Below are positions 21,388 through 34,786 of a DNA stretch of 64,000 nucleotides, in pieces. The DNA lies in contig OZ020591.1 of the NCBI GenBank assembly GCA_963971535.1, positions 12,089,891-12,153,890 of the forward strand, in the 5' to 3' direction. Under the pieces are notes generated by a model. The model was given only the letters and a program-made list of their open reading frames with translations, was not told the DNA's origin and did no database searches. Position numbers and translations under genes: made by a program. This DNA comes from Notolepis coatsorum. Lineage: Eukaryota > Chordata > Actinopteri > Aulopiformes > Paralepididae. Each line of letters begins with the position of its first letter. Within the stretch, counting starts at the first letter, position 1.

Positions 21388-22563
21388 AATTATCTTTGGC
21401 CTTCTACAGCTGGTACAAAACGCCGCTGCCAGACTGTTGACCGGAACCCGCAAGAGAGACCACATCACCCCTGTCCTTGCCTCCCTTCATTGGCTCCCAG
21501 TACGCTACAGGATAGATTTTAAGGTTCTCCTATTTGTTTTTAAAGCCCTTAATGGTCACCCCCCCCTCCTACATCTCAGACCTCCTATCCCCCTATTCCA
21601 ACACCAGGTCCCTCAGGTCAGCCGATCAGAGGCTCCTGACAGTCCGGAGGTCTAACCTCAAGCTCAGGGGAGGGGGGGGGGGGGCCGTGCCTTTGCTGTC
21701 GCAGCCCCTGATCTGTGGAACAGCACCCCCACCTCCATTAGGCTCGCCCCCTCGATAGATGCCTTCAAATCTATAGACTCAAAACCCACTTCTACCTACT
21801 AGCCTTTCTCGTTCACTGACTCATGCCCTGTTCTCCTATGTGTTTGCCTGTGTGCCCTCCAAACAGAGTTGTGATTGTTGTCTATATGTATCTATGTATC
21901 TACTGCGTTATTTTTTTCCGTAGCCGCATTTTGCAGAGACGCTCTCTGATTGGCCACTGACATGTGCGCCCAATCGCGTGACGAGCTGTGTCTTTGCCCA
22001 TTTCCACGTCGAACAGCAGCAAACTACCTAACGCCTAGTTTATCACTGGTTAAGCTTAGGCGACTCTTTCGAAGTTGGTTAAGGTTAGAGTTTGGAATCA
22101 GGGCTGGTGTTCTATCGCCCTGCTCTAAGACAAACTCTAACCATAACCAACTTCGAAAGAGTGCCTAAGCTTAACCGGTGTAGAAACAGGCGTCACACGA
22201 TTGGGCGCACCAGAAACGTCAGTGGCCAATCAGAGAGCGTCTCCGCAAAATGCGGCTACGGAAAAAAATACCGCGTATCTACCCTCTGTACAGCACTCAG
22301 GTCTCTGACATCAAGGCCACCTAATCATCCCTTCCCCTTAATTGGCTGATGTCAATCCCTGTCTCCTGAGCCGCTCAGCCATTGTGTAGTGTGATGTGTG
22401 CCGGGTGCCAGTGTATGGCAGCCATTGAGCCTGCGTAGCCCAAGGTTGGGTGCTACACAGTGGTGGTGAAGGAGGCAATTTCCACCCTACATTGTAAAGC
22501 ACTTTGAGTGTCTAGAAATACGCTATATAAATGCAAGTAATTATTATTATTTATTATTATATG
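21388..22563 (+). mobile_element. 5'-truncated L2/CR1-type LINE
   Basis: The frame reads LVQNAAARLLTGTRKRDHIT then LASLHWLPVRYRIDFK, the C-terminal end of a fish L2-like reverse transcriptase. The 3' end has AAGCACTTTGAGTGTC, CTATATAAATGCAAGT and a (TTA)n tail. It is interrupted by the foldback element at 21904-22274. The frame is broken by a G run near 21669. Confidence 0.85.
21904..22274. mobile_element. 371-bp foldback element
   Basis: Two long arms, about 21905-22100 and 22110-22272, are near-perfect complements of each other (for example CCGTAGCCGCATTTTGC and GCAAAATGCGGCTACGG). The unit is flanked by an exact 8-bp duplication GTATCTAC (21896-21903 and 22275-22282). No coding frame. The 8-bp duplication suggests hAT-related mobilisation, but the ends do not start with CAG. 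Confidence 0.88.
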
Positions 22564-22854
22564 ATGCCGTCGTCTGAGAGGAACTGATTCTCAACTCATT
22601 AATGTTTTCTAGAAGATATTTCTTATGCTGATGTAGGCACATATTTTTATTACAACCAACATTTGTATTAAATTAACAATGTTAAAGTAACTCCTCGGAC
22701 ACGTTGCATGGCACGTCGGAGTCGCCTCGACTATCGGCACTTTAACTTTAGAAAGGTGCGCTCAGTAATGTGCAAATCTCCACCGGGCAGCAGCCACCCA
22801 TCTCTTCTCTCTCTCTCACAGAGCAAACAAACACGCCTACAATATTTTACGAAT

Positions 22855-23490
22855 GTAGACTATTACACACACTACTAGTACACTATTATACACAATTTAA
22901 CTGTTACACTATTACACATTATTACACTGTTACACTGGTACACTATTACACAGTTACACTAGTACACTATTATACACAATTTAACTGTTACACTATTACA
23001 CATTGTTACACTATTACACAATTGAACTGTTACACAATTGAACTGTTACACTATTACACTTTGTTACACGATTACACAATTTAACTGTTACACTATTACA
23101 TAATTTAACTGTTACACTATTACATAATTTAACTGTTACACTATTATATACTAGTACACACTATTACACACTAATACACTGTTACACTATTACACAATTA
23201 CACACTATTACACTAGCACACTATTACACTAGCAGTAGCACACTATTACACTATTGCACACCATTACACTTACATTATGCTATTGCACTATTGCACACTG
23301 TTACAGTATTACACATTATTGCAACATTTTACTGTTACACTATTACATATTATTACACTAGCACACTATTACACTATTATACACTATTACACACCATTAC
23401 ACTTACATTATTACGCTATTGCACTATTACACACTGTTACAGTATTACACATTATTACACTGTTACACTATTACACATTATTACACTATT
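22855..23490. repeat. Low-complexity TACACTATTACAC repeats
   Basis: About 640 bp of irregular repeats of ACACTATTACAC and TTACACTGTTACAC, with no stable higher-order unit. Confidence 0.92.
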
Positions 23491-23514
23491 ACATGGTAAG
23501 GCAAATGTATTTTT

Positions 23515-23997
23515 TTTGTATCCACTTTTTCTCCTTATTTTCTATATATATATATATTTTTTCTCCCATCCCCCATTTCGCTGTTTCTAATTCTCCCTTC
23601 CCCTGTCTTGAACGTTGCTCGCATATGCCCCCCACAGGTTGGTCGTAGGGAGGATAGAAGCCTAACATCACATGTGCCCTCCGGTACACGAGGAGGCAGC
23701 CTGTCACATCTTTTCACCTGCCAGCGCGGACTCTCAGTGGTGAGGAGTAACGTGTGGGAGGCTCACACTGCCCCCGCCATTTCCTGTCTCTGCTGTGCAG
23801 GCGTCCCCCAACCGACCTGTAGGAGTCGCTGTCCACAACGTCCAGATTACCACCCATCGACTTCCACCGCTAACTCTGCCAATTGAGCCAGTATGACGGC
23901 CGGCCCAAGCCGGAGGCAACGCCAACAGCCGGATTTGAACCCGGTGTCTCTTGCGTTGGTGACGAGCGCAATGTCCGCTGCGCCACCCAGCCGCCTG
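23515..23997 (-). mobile_element. tRNA-derived SINE, copy 2 of 6
   Basis: Same family as 19312-19789, opposite strand. An exact 15-bp duplication GGCAAATGTATTTTT lies at 23500-23514 and 23998-24012. Confidence 0.92.
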
Positions 23998-24264
23998 GGC
24001 AAATGTATTTTTAAGCTTGGTGTAAATCAGATCAGGAGATGCACTTTGAGTGTTTGAACGTTTGGCCTGACGGTGGGACTGGAGGACAGATCATGGGGTC
24101 ACCAACATCAATAGGATTCTTCTTCTTGGGGTCATGAATGTGCACCACAATTTTGAAAAGATTTGGATGAAAGCTGTTAGAGAAACACTAATGTGATAAT
24201 TGAAAGTTTGGTCTGATATAAAAGGTTTTCATATATATGTATATGTTCTTAAATATAGTCTTAA

Positions 24265-24679
24265 CACTTTCAGCGGCAGCCGTTTTAGCCATCATTGTTA
24301 TGTAGGCCTACTCATTGCGCCACCGCTGTAAGAGATAGGGATTTTCACTGTGCGTCGCGGTGTTTGCAGGGCTATATCTATATTCTATATTATAGCTATG
24401 GAGACAATACTATGGCTCATTTGACATTAACTATCCCTCGTTCAACATGTGAAAAATAATAAATTTCTTCATGTATACGTTTGCGTGTTATACCGTGGTG
24501 AATATTGTATAGTTTCAGAGTGATCCTGGCTAATTCCTGGTAACTGTGTTATGGAGCGATATGTGAATTTTGCTAAAAGCGTTCGCGTTGCTCAAAGGTA
24601 TATAATAGGTATTATGTTTCATCATGAATGCATGAAAGGGGGGGGGGTAGTTTTTTGATGCTTTGATCGTCAGCAACGG
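24265..24679 (+). mobile_element. piggyBac-like MITE, left part only
   Basis: Begins at TTAA (24261-24264) with CACTTTCAGCGGCAGCC. It is alignable with 52319-52740 through shared segments (GTTTGCAGGGCTA, TTATACCGTGGTGAAT, GTATTATGTTTCATCATGAA). It stops at about 24679, where a CAGTGGCGGCTAG sequence of possible hAT type begins. Confidence 0.7.
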
Positions 24680-26509
24680 CAGTGGCGGCTAGTCCATAGA
24701 GGGCGCTCGGGTGGAGAGAGAAGGAGAAGAAGAAATATATTTTTTTGGATTTAGATTTTGGACTCTAAAAATACAATAAACATGTTTAAATAAATTATAA
24801 TGTGAGTCTGAGTTGAATCTGGGAGGGGGGGTGGGCTGGTGGGAGGGAACTGGTGGGAGGGAGTGGGGGTGGGGGGGCAAAAAAAAGAACCAAAATGGAT
24901 GATTCTATATTTTGACACTGACCATATCCTGTATGTATCCATGCTGGTTGAAAATGAAAATAAAATTATAAAAAAAAAAAAAAAAATATAATTACTTTGT
25001 GTTTGTGTTTAAAATGCACAATAACTTTAATATCAAATATAAATCATTGTTTTGTGCGTGATTCACGTCACTCTCTCCTGATAGACATCTACCTCCAAGC
25101 CTGAGCGCATAGACTTAACGCTCACAGTGGTGGGCGTCACTGCAGCCAATGTATCGTCGCAGCCAATGTAAATGGATCAAGCAAATAAATGTAGCCTATA
25201 GGGAGGTGTAGTGGTTACGTAATTTTAGTTTTTTCGTGTTCCACCCTCTGTGGAACACAATGTATTTCCCCATTGCCCATTTCTAGATCGTCTCGTTTAA
25301 AACAAATAAAGCATGGACATTTGCATGGTGTACCTTTCTGTGCGTATTCATTCACAATCTATAGCTCAACATGAAAATATTCGCAATTAATCGTAAAAAG
25401 TAGCAAAATAACAATGTTTATGTTTTCGTTCACTGAGAAACTACACTACCATTTCGTGCTGCTGACTGACGTCACCACAGCGTAGACTCCTGGGCCCTCA
25501 TTTATCAATGGTGCGTACGCACAGATATGTGCGTAAACCGTGCGTGCGATCATTTCTAAGCAAAGTGTGGGACTTATCAATTTGAACGTGTGCTTGAGAT
25601 TGTGCGTATATCTACGCACAGCTCAGACCGTGCGTACATGGCGCCCAGCGGTAGTGTCATGTTCTATTCGAACTAGTTTTGATCATTGTGTTTTTTCCCT
25701 CTTGTGGATGTTTTGAGTAGTGCACTCATTTTATTTAGCTTGTTCTAGCTTTGACGCTATTGGCTGATTCAGTCATGTGACGCTGCCAGGTCAGCTATTT
25801 TCATTATCCAGACGGTGTTTTGCCACGAGGTCTGCTCTCAGCTGCAGCTCCTATTGTCCAGCTCTGTTTGTGCCTTGGAAATGATTGCTTGTAAGTTTTG
25901 TATTATGCAAGCATCATATTGTATTTCATTTATAGATGTGTGAGTCATCTGTGAATGCTCAGTTAACATGTTTGCTTCGTTTTGGATATATTTGTGTTAG
26001 CTCCTGGTTAGCCTACCTGTATTGCTAATGCTATGCTAATCTCAGTCAGCTCAAAGGACTTTCGGTTTCATATTTTAGTTGAGTGAACTTTGTACATATT
26101 GTACCTGTATTGTATACTGTAATGCAATGTCATTGACAACAATTGTGTGATACATATTCTTTTTTGTGTATTTCAGTTTTACAAATTTGTAATGGAGAAC
26201 AGACAACAGTAAAGACAATCAACTTTGCTCCAGCTTCTGCATCTCCATTACTCTTGTTCACTCCCCATTTATTTGTGTACAGACACACACTGAGGGCGGA
26301 ATAGGTAGAATAATAAGACTGCACCATGATGTGTTCTGTATGACCCGTAATTCATTATAGTTAATTGTAAAATAGCGACATTAGTGTAATTATTGTCAAA
26401 CCCTATAAATAGCATTTGGAATAGGTATTTCCGAATTAATTCAGCCTGGTTCGTAGCGTTATTATAGGAATACTTCTCGCGGTGTGCGCTCAGATGTTTA
26501 CAGAGATAT

Positions 26510-26819
26510 TACTTACTTACGCCTATCGCTCCTTCTGGGGGAGCATAGGCCGTCGACAACAGTTCGCCAGGGTCCTCTGTCCTGTGCTTTGCTCTCCAGC
26601 TGTCTCCATGTCAGTCCGCTCTGTGTGATGTCTGTCTCCAAGTCCCTGCTCCAGGTGTTCTTGGGCCGGCCTCTCTTCCTGTTGCCTCGGGGGTTCCATC
26701 TAAGGGCCTGTCTGGTGGTGCTGGTGTTTGGTTTGCGTAGTGTGTGGCCGATCCATCCCCACTTTCTTCTCTTGATTTGTTCTTCCACTGGTTGTTCGCC
26801 CGTTCTCTGCCAGAGATCA
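26510..26819 (-). mobile_element. RTE-like LINE 3' fragment, copy A
   Basis: On the minus strand it encodes [12 protein letters not shown], then RGRPKNTW and LAQDR-like ESKAQDRGPWR, the C-terminus typical of RTE-type endonuclease/reverse transcriptases. An exact 12-bp duplication TTACAGAGATAT lies at 26498-26509 and 26820-26831. Confidence 0.85.
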
Positions 26820-27424
26820 TTACAGAGATATAGGGCCGTCTATTTGCAGAGAGAGAACATACCGCTACCCGAGACACATTCTCCTTGATTTGTATCTGTA
26901 ATTAAAACATCACTTAAATGCAGATCGGGATTATCCACTGAAGCCATAATGACTCTGACTGAAACCACAGGCTCAAGGCGTGCACAATATAGGCATTGTA
27001 GAGCGCAGAGTTGGCCTGCTGAAAGCAGCAATTCAGTCAAGAGGATCAGACAGCAGTTTTACCCTTTACCCCAAGTCTACCCTTGCAAGGTCTTAATCTA
27101 ACTTGAAAAAACCTCAACGAAAAAAGGCATTTTATTTGCAGTATATGGTATATGGAAAACGCAAGCGAAAAATAGTGGTTAGGAGTTTGTATTCTCCATT
27201 GGGTGGCACATACAGTGTGCTTCAGCGACTCGTTCATTTCAGTCATTACAGTGTCGGGTCAGCTTGTCATTTATTTCTGTCAATGTGCTGGTTCTGTAGC
27301 AGGACTGGGTCAGTCAACATCCTTGGCACCGAAGATAGTCTACACACTCCCTCCTCCTCAGCTAGACCTCCGTGATTAATCTCGCTCTGTGAAGTTTCTC
27401 ATAGTTAGCTCGGCTTAGTCCATT

Positions 27425-27906
27425 TATTATTATTATTTTTTTTATCCACTTTTTCTCCCCATTTTCTATTTTTCTCCCATCCCAATTTCGTATTTCCAAT
27501 TCTTCCCTCCCCTGTCTTGAACGTTGCTAGACTATGCTTCCCACTGGTCGGCTGTAGTGAGGATAGAAGCCTTGCATCACGTGTCCCCTCCGGTACACGA
27601 GGAGGCAGCCTGTCGCATCTTTTCACCGCAGCAGCTCGAACTCTCAGTGGCGAGGAGTAACGCGTGGGAGGCTCACGCTGCCCCCGATACTTCCTGCTTC
27701 CGCCGCACCGGCGTCACCAAACTGACCTGTAGGAGTCGCTGTCCACAACGTCCAATCCCCACCCACCGGCTTTCCCACCCTCTAACACTGCCAATTGTGT
27801 TAGTATGACGGCCGGCAAAGCCGGTAGCAACGCAGAGAGCTGGGCTCGATACCAGCATATCCTGCGTTAGTGGCGAGCGCCTTGCCCACTGCGCCACTCA
27901 GCCCCC
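27425..27906 (-). mobile_element. tRNA-derived SINE, copy 3 of 6
   Basis: Same family, minus strand. An exact 14-bp duplication CGGCTTAGTCCATT lies at 27411-27424 and 27907-27920. Confidence 0.92.
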
Positions 27907-29675
27907 CGGCTTAGTCCATTATTTCACATCCCATGGGGGTGTTTCATTACCATATATGGATAATCATGCACGAGCATAGATGGTAAGAACAATGGTATTT
28001 ATCAACACAGAGTGTGCGTACGACCTGTGCACGCATGGTTGATAAATCCCAAATTTTCTGTGCGTAGAGACATTCTAAATTCCGTGCATAGGAATGAAAA
28101 TGGAACACTTTCTACGCATTATTGATAAATGAGGGCCCTGGCTTTAGTCGCAGACCTAGGATCAGATTTCCCTTACATTCCATAAGCTTAACACGTACAA
28201 TACGTACAATGGGAAAATAACTGACCCTGAACCTGTGGCTAGTATCTGTTTCACTCAACACTAGTGCTCCAGTGATCATAACCATTTATCTCTAAAGCTA
28301 ACCACTATTTGTAAAAGCCACAACCAACGATACCATATTTGTATTTATAATTTAAATCATACATAACGTTATTTCGCTGCATATTAAATCACTGTAAATA
28401 CTAATGTAAATCATTGTTTTGTTTTACATATTGTGTATAGTTTATAACGTTATTGTTTTTTTTTACCTAACGTTAGTAGCCAGCTAGCTCACAGGGATAA
28501 ACCTGGGCATGATGCGTGCAGTGCTTTGCCCCAGCATGTAACCACAGGTCTGAGAAGAGGACCTGCACATTTTACTCGTTCCTGAAACTCCTCTACATGC
28601 CCCGATTTAAAATGGTTCACGACAGTAGACATTGCTAACGTCTAGTATGTTTAGCTAGGTAACGTTAGCTAGCGAGCTAGCTTGGTATCAGCTGGCCGTA
28701 ACAGGGATTAGGCGACTTGAACTTGAGCATTGAACAAGAGGCTGCCTACTGAACAACAGGCTTCTAGTGCCTGCTGGTAACTGTAGTTATTTTTTTATGA
28801 CAAATTAAAAACCTTATAACTACCTTTATTTCAACAAGAAATGCTTAAACAATAATGTTAGTGGTCGAAAGCGAACTCATTTTGTGCAAAGATGGAAGCT
28901 TGTCAATTTCCATGCGGCAGAATTGTTACAATAGCCGATAATCCATTTTCCCAATGATGGAACAACCAGTGACGTCAGACTACACCTCCCTATTAGGGTC
29001 TTCAAATATCATGTCTGGGGGCGCGGTTTTCTAGCACTCGAAGCAAGCTCAGTGCGCCACTGTGTCACTCGTCAGTCGTCAGACAGAAAATAATGCTTGG
29101 AGGAGGAGCCTTAGCTTAGCTCGTGAGTTAGCTTAGCTAGGCTATACTCGGTCGTTTAGCTGGTTCGGTAATAAGAAGTGTATTCTCACGAGTCTGAGAG
29201 ATAATAATGAGACAGTGTTGGATCTAACTAAATGGATTTATATGGACACTTTTTATCATGGAAAGTTCAAGCGCGGACCACAAAACAACAGTCTATTACA
29301 ATATGTACTGTTCTGTAGTTACTGAAAGTGATTGAATATGGCAAGATTCAAGAGGTTTATTTCACCACAGGAGGGAGAAAAAGTAGCATTTATGACAAAA
29401 ATAGTTTAGAACTAAAATGATGATGGGGCAGGTTAGCTGTTATCAAGCTAATGTTAGCTATGTGTTAGCAGGCTAATGTTATCTATGTGTGAGCAAGCTA
29501 GTTAACTAAGACTAATTAATACTGCAGGCTATAGCTTTCTGATGTATATTTTAATGCTGACCATGACTTACTGCACATGTTGACATAGAGGATATTGAGT
29601 GTCAGGGTCTCACAGCTTTCACATTCTCGCTGCTGATGCCTCACATCTTATTGCCTATATCCAACTTTCTCTTAA

Positions 29676-30582
29676 CTCTTTCTGCACCATACTCGAGTAT
29701 AGTCGGGTTATCTCGCCAACCGTTGATCCTTTGATCTTTTCCTTTGATCCCCGTTCTATACGGTCAGCCGGAGCCCTCTAGGTGTCCCTGATTAATCTGC
29801 CTACATTGGAATTGCAATGACGATCGAATCTCACCAGGTGGCAGTACCGTCTACCTTTTGGACTCTGATAGTCTAGTTCAGACAGTGTGTCCTGATCTCA
29901 TTCTGTCCTGACTCGCTCTGAGGGGGAGGAGCTATTGCAGAGCAATCGCTAGGAGATCTTCTCGCCTCAAAACCTATAGTTTCCCGTATACACAAGTAAT
30001 TACATATAAACGAGTAATCGCGATCACCGATGGGATCATTGGAATTATTCTTTTTGGAGTCCCTTCTGGCGAAGGTAAGGTATATTCTATGTCTATTTTA
30101 CCGAACCTGAAACATGTTTCTGCGACGATCACAGTGTCGTATTTTATCGGACCTAAACCAAGCTTTTTGTAACGATCGCATTTTCGGGGTAAGACTACCC
30201 CCCCCCCCCCTTGATGATTTTGTGAAGGCACCTATGTACATGGTATATACCTTTGATTTGGGAGTATTTGGGGTTTCAGGCGATCAACCAGAACGATTTG
30301 GGCTTATTGCATATAACGTGTCATATCTCGCGATCTATAGAAAAATACTGGATTATTTTGGAAATGGGCGATGTTTAGCGTGTAATAAACTACAAACTAC
30401 AGTGTGTATAAATGAACTAATTAGTCAGTAATGGACTATGAACAATGCCTGTCAAATGAGCCATACTATTGTCTCCATAGCTATAATACAGAACACACGA
30501 TGGGTCTGCAAACATCACTAAAATGGTCAATAACGCTGGCGCCAGGCGGTAGAGATGGGGAAAGTCGGTGGCGCTTAAAGAG
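29676..30582 (-). mobile_element. piggyBac-like MITE
   Basis: Flanked by TTAA at 29672-29675 and 30583-30586. Ends are CTCTTTCTGCACC and, on the complement, CTCTTTAAGCGCC. The interior matches the family at 24265 and 52319 in reverse. About 907 bp, no transposase. Confidence 0.8.
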
Positions 30583-30588
30583 TTAAAG

Positions 30589-31066
30589 ACTATGGCGGCT
30601 GAGTGGCGCAGTGGGCAAGGCGCTCGCCACTAACGCAGGAGATGCTGGTATCGAGCCCAGCTCTCGGCGTTGCTACCGGCTTGGCCGGCCGTCATACTAA
30701 CACAATTGGCAGTGTTAGAGGGTGGGAAAGCCGGTGGGTGGGGATCGGACGTTGTGGACAGCGACTCCTACAGGTCGGTTGGGTGACGCCGGTGCGGCGG
30801 AAACAGGAAGTATCGGGGGCAGCGTGAGCCTCCCACGCGTTACTCCTCGCCACTGAGAGTTCGAGCTGCTGCGGTGAAAAGATGCGACAGGCTGCCTCCT
30901 CGTGTGCCGGAGGGGACACGTGATGCAAGGCTTCTATCCTCACTACAGCCGACCAGTGGGAGGCATAGTCTAGCAACGTTCAAGACAGGGGAGGGAAGAA
31001 TTGGAAATACGAAATTGGGATGGGAGAAAAATAGAAAATGGGAAGAAAAAGTGGATCAAAAAATAA
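30589..31066 (+). mobile_element. tRNA-derived SINE, copy 4 of 6
   Basis: Same family. The 12-bp duplication AAAGAGTTAAAG (30577-30588 and 31067-31078) includes the TTAA and last bases of the adjacent piggyBac-like element, so the SINE came later. Confidence 0.92.
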
Positions 31067-31905
31067 AAAGAGTTAAAGGCTCAGTTTTTCACTTGGACAG
31101 ATTATGAACTTAGTTCTGGGTTCTTTACCCCGTTTGCAGTGCATCCCATCACACCGTATATTTGAGGTATTTTTCTGATGTTTGCAAGCTGAGTGAAATG
31201 ACAAGGAAGCACTGTTACACAATATAAAGTCAATGGAGAGCGGTGGAATGTGTTGCCCTCTGGTCTGGGTGTGACATAGTGGCACTACAGTATATCTCTA
31301 TACAGAAACACTGGCCTCAGAGGTATCTTGTTACAAAAATACTTCATGATTCTTCTCAGACATGTGACATTTTTTTTCAAATGGATATTCTAATATTGAT
31401 TAGAACTATAGTCAAAAGATCAGCAGTCCCTGTCGTCCGCTGTCAACACCATTTCTCCCAGGTGTCGGGCAGAAATATAATATTTAGACTCAGTACTCAG
31501 AATTTATGGAAGTGAACGAGGAACCGGACGCCTGGGAAGAATGGCGGCGTTGACAGCAGACGACAGGGCCGCGAGCGTACTTGATGACTTGAAGACGGCT
31601 GAAACTAAATCCATTTAAGACCTGTAAAAATACTTATAACAAAACACACACAATTAGTCTCTAGTCTTGGATCGTATAGTAGAGCCCAGCTCTCTGATGT
31701 GTGTGAAGTGATTTTCTTTTTCTTTATAATAATTTCTTTAATTTATTACCGTCTCATTGAATAATTTGTTTAGAAAAATGACTCTGTATCTGGCTGTATC
31801 AAGTTACTGTCTATCAAGTTACTGTCTGTCATGTTGCTGTCTATCATGTTGCTGCAGGAGCCATAAATCAAGGACCATCTGGAAGTGGTTTTTAGCCAGC
31901 AATAA

Positions 31906-32139
<234 letters not shown>

Positions 32140-33006
32140 GTGTATATGTGACACATACATGCGTAACCATATGATATCCGCGGTATGCATAACAGTGCTT
32201 TATTTAGCCCGCGTATACATCCGAGCCCTCCCTAATAAGCAAAGCAAGATTGTGGACATATTAGACAGTAAATTAACATGCTGGTATGTCATTCATGATA
32301 AGGACCATTTCTACTTACTGTACTTGCCCTTGGCTGGAGCCTGCGTTTATATACCCAGATGATCTCATGAAGACCTAATATTCAGAATTCATACGCGGTT
32401 TGCGCTTGTGTAGCTATGAAGAAATTTCACAAGCCAGTCTATAGGGCTGTTATGATCATGGAAAACCTGGAAAAATCATGGAATTTTTTAAAAGTTGTGT
32501 TTTACAGACCTGGAAAAGCGTTGGGAAAATTAAATCGAAAAAATGCTTTGAAAATGTCATGGAAATGTGAGCCCCACCCCGGTGAGAGGAGTGCCCGAGG
32601 TGCCCACTCGGTAACTCTGGTTAGACCCTGCCGGCTGTCGCTGCCCATTCGCGGCGGCCGTTACAGGTCCTGTGGTATCTCTCTGTAGCATCAGCACTGT
32701 CAGTACATGGAGCTCACATCGGGGGGGCCCGGGGTCTGCTGGAGCTGACGAGGCTGTTCGGGGGCCATTATGGGTCACGTTCTGCACGCTCAGTTTGTAG
32801 TTTCATAGTACAACTGGTTATAGGTATTTTAGACACTCCGTTGACAACAGGGCTTGGTTTTGTCCGTTCTTCTCCTTATTCTTATGGCACAAATATGCAG
32901 CTTGTTCTCACTTAAAATATGTAACTAAAGTACTAATCTTATAATGTACGTTATATTATAGCAATAAGTAATATTATGTACGTATTGTATTGAAAATGTG
33001 TAGGTA

Positions 33007-33469
33007 GCGGTCGGGTGGCGTAGCGGAGATTGCGCTCGTCACCAATGCAAGAGGCTGCGGTCTCGACTCCCGGAGTCAGCGTTGCCCTGCGGCTTGGGCC
33101 GGTCGTCATACTAACTCGTTTGGCTGGGTTAGGGGGAGGGAAGTCACGGGTGGTAATCTGGCGTTGTGGACAGGTCAGGTCTGGGCGCCTGCTCAGCGAA
33201 AGGCAGGACTTGATGAAGGCAGCGTGACCTCCCACGCGTTATGCTTCACCAATGAGAGTCCTCGCTGCCAGGTGAAAAGAGAGCCACTGGCTGTCTCCAC
33301 ATGTGTCGGAGGAAGCATGTGGTGGACTTCAGGGTTCCCTTGTACCGACCAGTAGGAGGAACATGCGCACAACAACCAGGTAGGGGAGGGGGGGAATTGG
33401 CATAACGACTAAATTGGGATGGGGAGAAAAAATAGAAAATCAGGCGGAGAAAAAGAGGATACAAAAAAA
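33007..33469 (+). mobile_element. tRNA-derived SINE, copy 5 of 6
   Basis: A more diverged copy of the same family. A 9-bp duplication GTGTAGGTA lies at 32998-33006 and 33470-33478. Confidence 0.88.
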
Positions 33470-33989
33470 GTGTAGGTACATATATTACATATTCAAAATA
33501 TTTAAACTTTTTACGTTTTCAGAAAACCTTGACGTTATCCTGCTGGGGATCGAACCTTAACCTTAACTTTATGTCTTAACCATAACCATTATTAAGTGAA
33601 TGTTAAAACTAACCTTAACTCTAACTATGAGTTAGATATCGGTGATAGCACTTGCCCGTGTTTGCAATGATTGTTGGTTCAACTCCTGGTTTTGTACTTT
33701 TGCAGATATAATACGTAAATATATTACTCATGGCTATAATATAACATACATTATGTACCTTTTTTTCTGTGGTCGTTTTATTTACGTTTTCTGACGAGTC
33801 CGTGTTGCAATATGTTGTGTTATATGGAGAATTATCTTCTCATCTTCAAAAGAAAACCTGGCTCATCAACTGATTAATCACAAATCAGCCCACAGATTTG
33901 TATATTACTCCTCATCGTGCATATCAAGTTAAACCTATAACCGGCGATAAGGTCTTGCAAGATATGGAACACAGGTGCACTTGGGTAGT

Positions 33990-34395
33990 CTTCAAGTTCA
34001 AGTTCAAGTTTCAAGTTTCTTTATTAGTTGTCATACAAGAAATACAGAATACTTTTATATGAAATGCTTTTTCCTGTTCTGCTCCTGAGAGTGTGCTAGA
34101 TACAAATAAAATAGATAAGTAAAAAAAATAGAAGTCAAAAGTACGTAACAAGTGTAAACAAAAGTGTTCAAAACAAAAGTGTTCAATATACATATATACA
34201 ATATACAATACAGAGTAGAAAAAAAAATATCTTTACCAATACATATAAATATAAAGTGTGTTAAAGTGTCTAAAGTGGGTGCTACAGTGAGTTGTTTATT
34301 TAAAGTGAGCGTGTGCGTGTGGATGTGTGTGCTGTGAGTGTATTTGATGGTTTGTTATATAGTGTTATTGTCATTGTTGTCTTCGTCATATGTTC
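33990..34395 (-). mobile_element. L2/CR1-type LINE 3' UTR fragment
   Basis: Begins with the (TTCAAG)n tail and TTATTAGTTGTCATACA. It matches 58487-58990 including GTGGGTGCTACAGTG and GTGTGCGTGTGGATGTGTG. Only the untranslated 3' end is present. Confidence 0.8.
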
Positions 34396-34786
34396 TGGGA
34401 ACGGGTTTGGTGGCATGTTTCCACCGTGCCGTCTAATCTTTCAGAGGCCGCTGTCACGACTTACTTCCCCTTAGAGGCGGTTCAAATATCCCTCTGAACT
34501 TTGCAGCAGGTGGCAAAGAAACACATATTTTTTTAGAGGATGGTTCGACCCGAAGATTAATATGAAATCCAGTATGAAATCTAACTGGATCTAACTGAAG
34601 TCTAACTACTTTCTAGAATATCAATGGCTACTGTTTATGATTGGACCAGTTTTACTGTGACACATCTCATGGCCGTGTCAGTGTTGTGTGTACAGTGTAT
34701 ACATCGGGTCGGGGAGGTTTGCTTTTATTCCGTTACAGCTCACTGCTAAGCCTACTGGTTTACAGTTGATGTTGTTGTTGTTTGTA

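Larger units (their letters stand above)
25493..28133. mobile_element. TIR element with GGGCCCTCATTTATCAAT ends
   Basis: GGGCCCTCATTTATCAAT at the left is mirrored exactly at the right. Subterminal GTGCGTACGCAC-type motifs recur inside both ends. It contains an RTE-type LINE fragment (26510-26819) and a SINE (27425-27906). No transposase recognised; superfamily uncertain. Confidence 0.75.
25209..28984. mobile_element. Short TIR element interrupted by further insertions (outer layer)
   Basis: Left part (about 25209-25430) and right part (about 28790-28984) match the two halves of the 410-bp element at 20676-21084 in reverse. The 3.4 kb between them is inserted material. Confidence 0.75.

Noticed and set aside
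24680..25150. hAT element starting CAGTGGCGGCTAG with an end near 25150 (GGGCGTCACTG)
   Set aside because: The left terminus looks genuine but no matching right terminus or 8-bp duplication could be shown.
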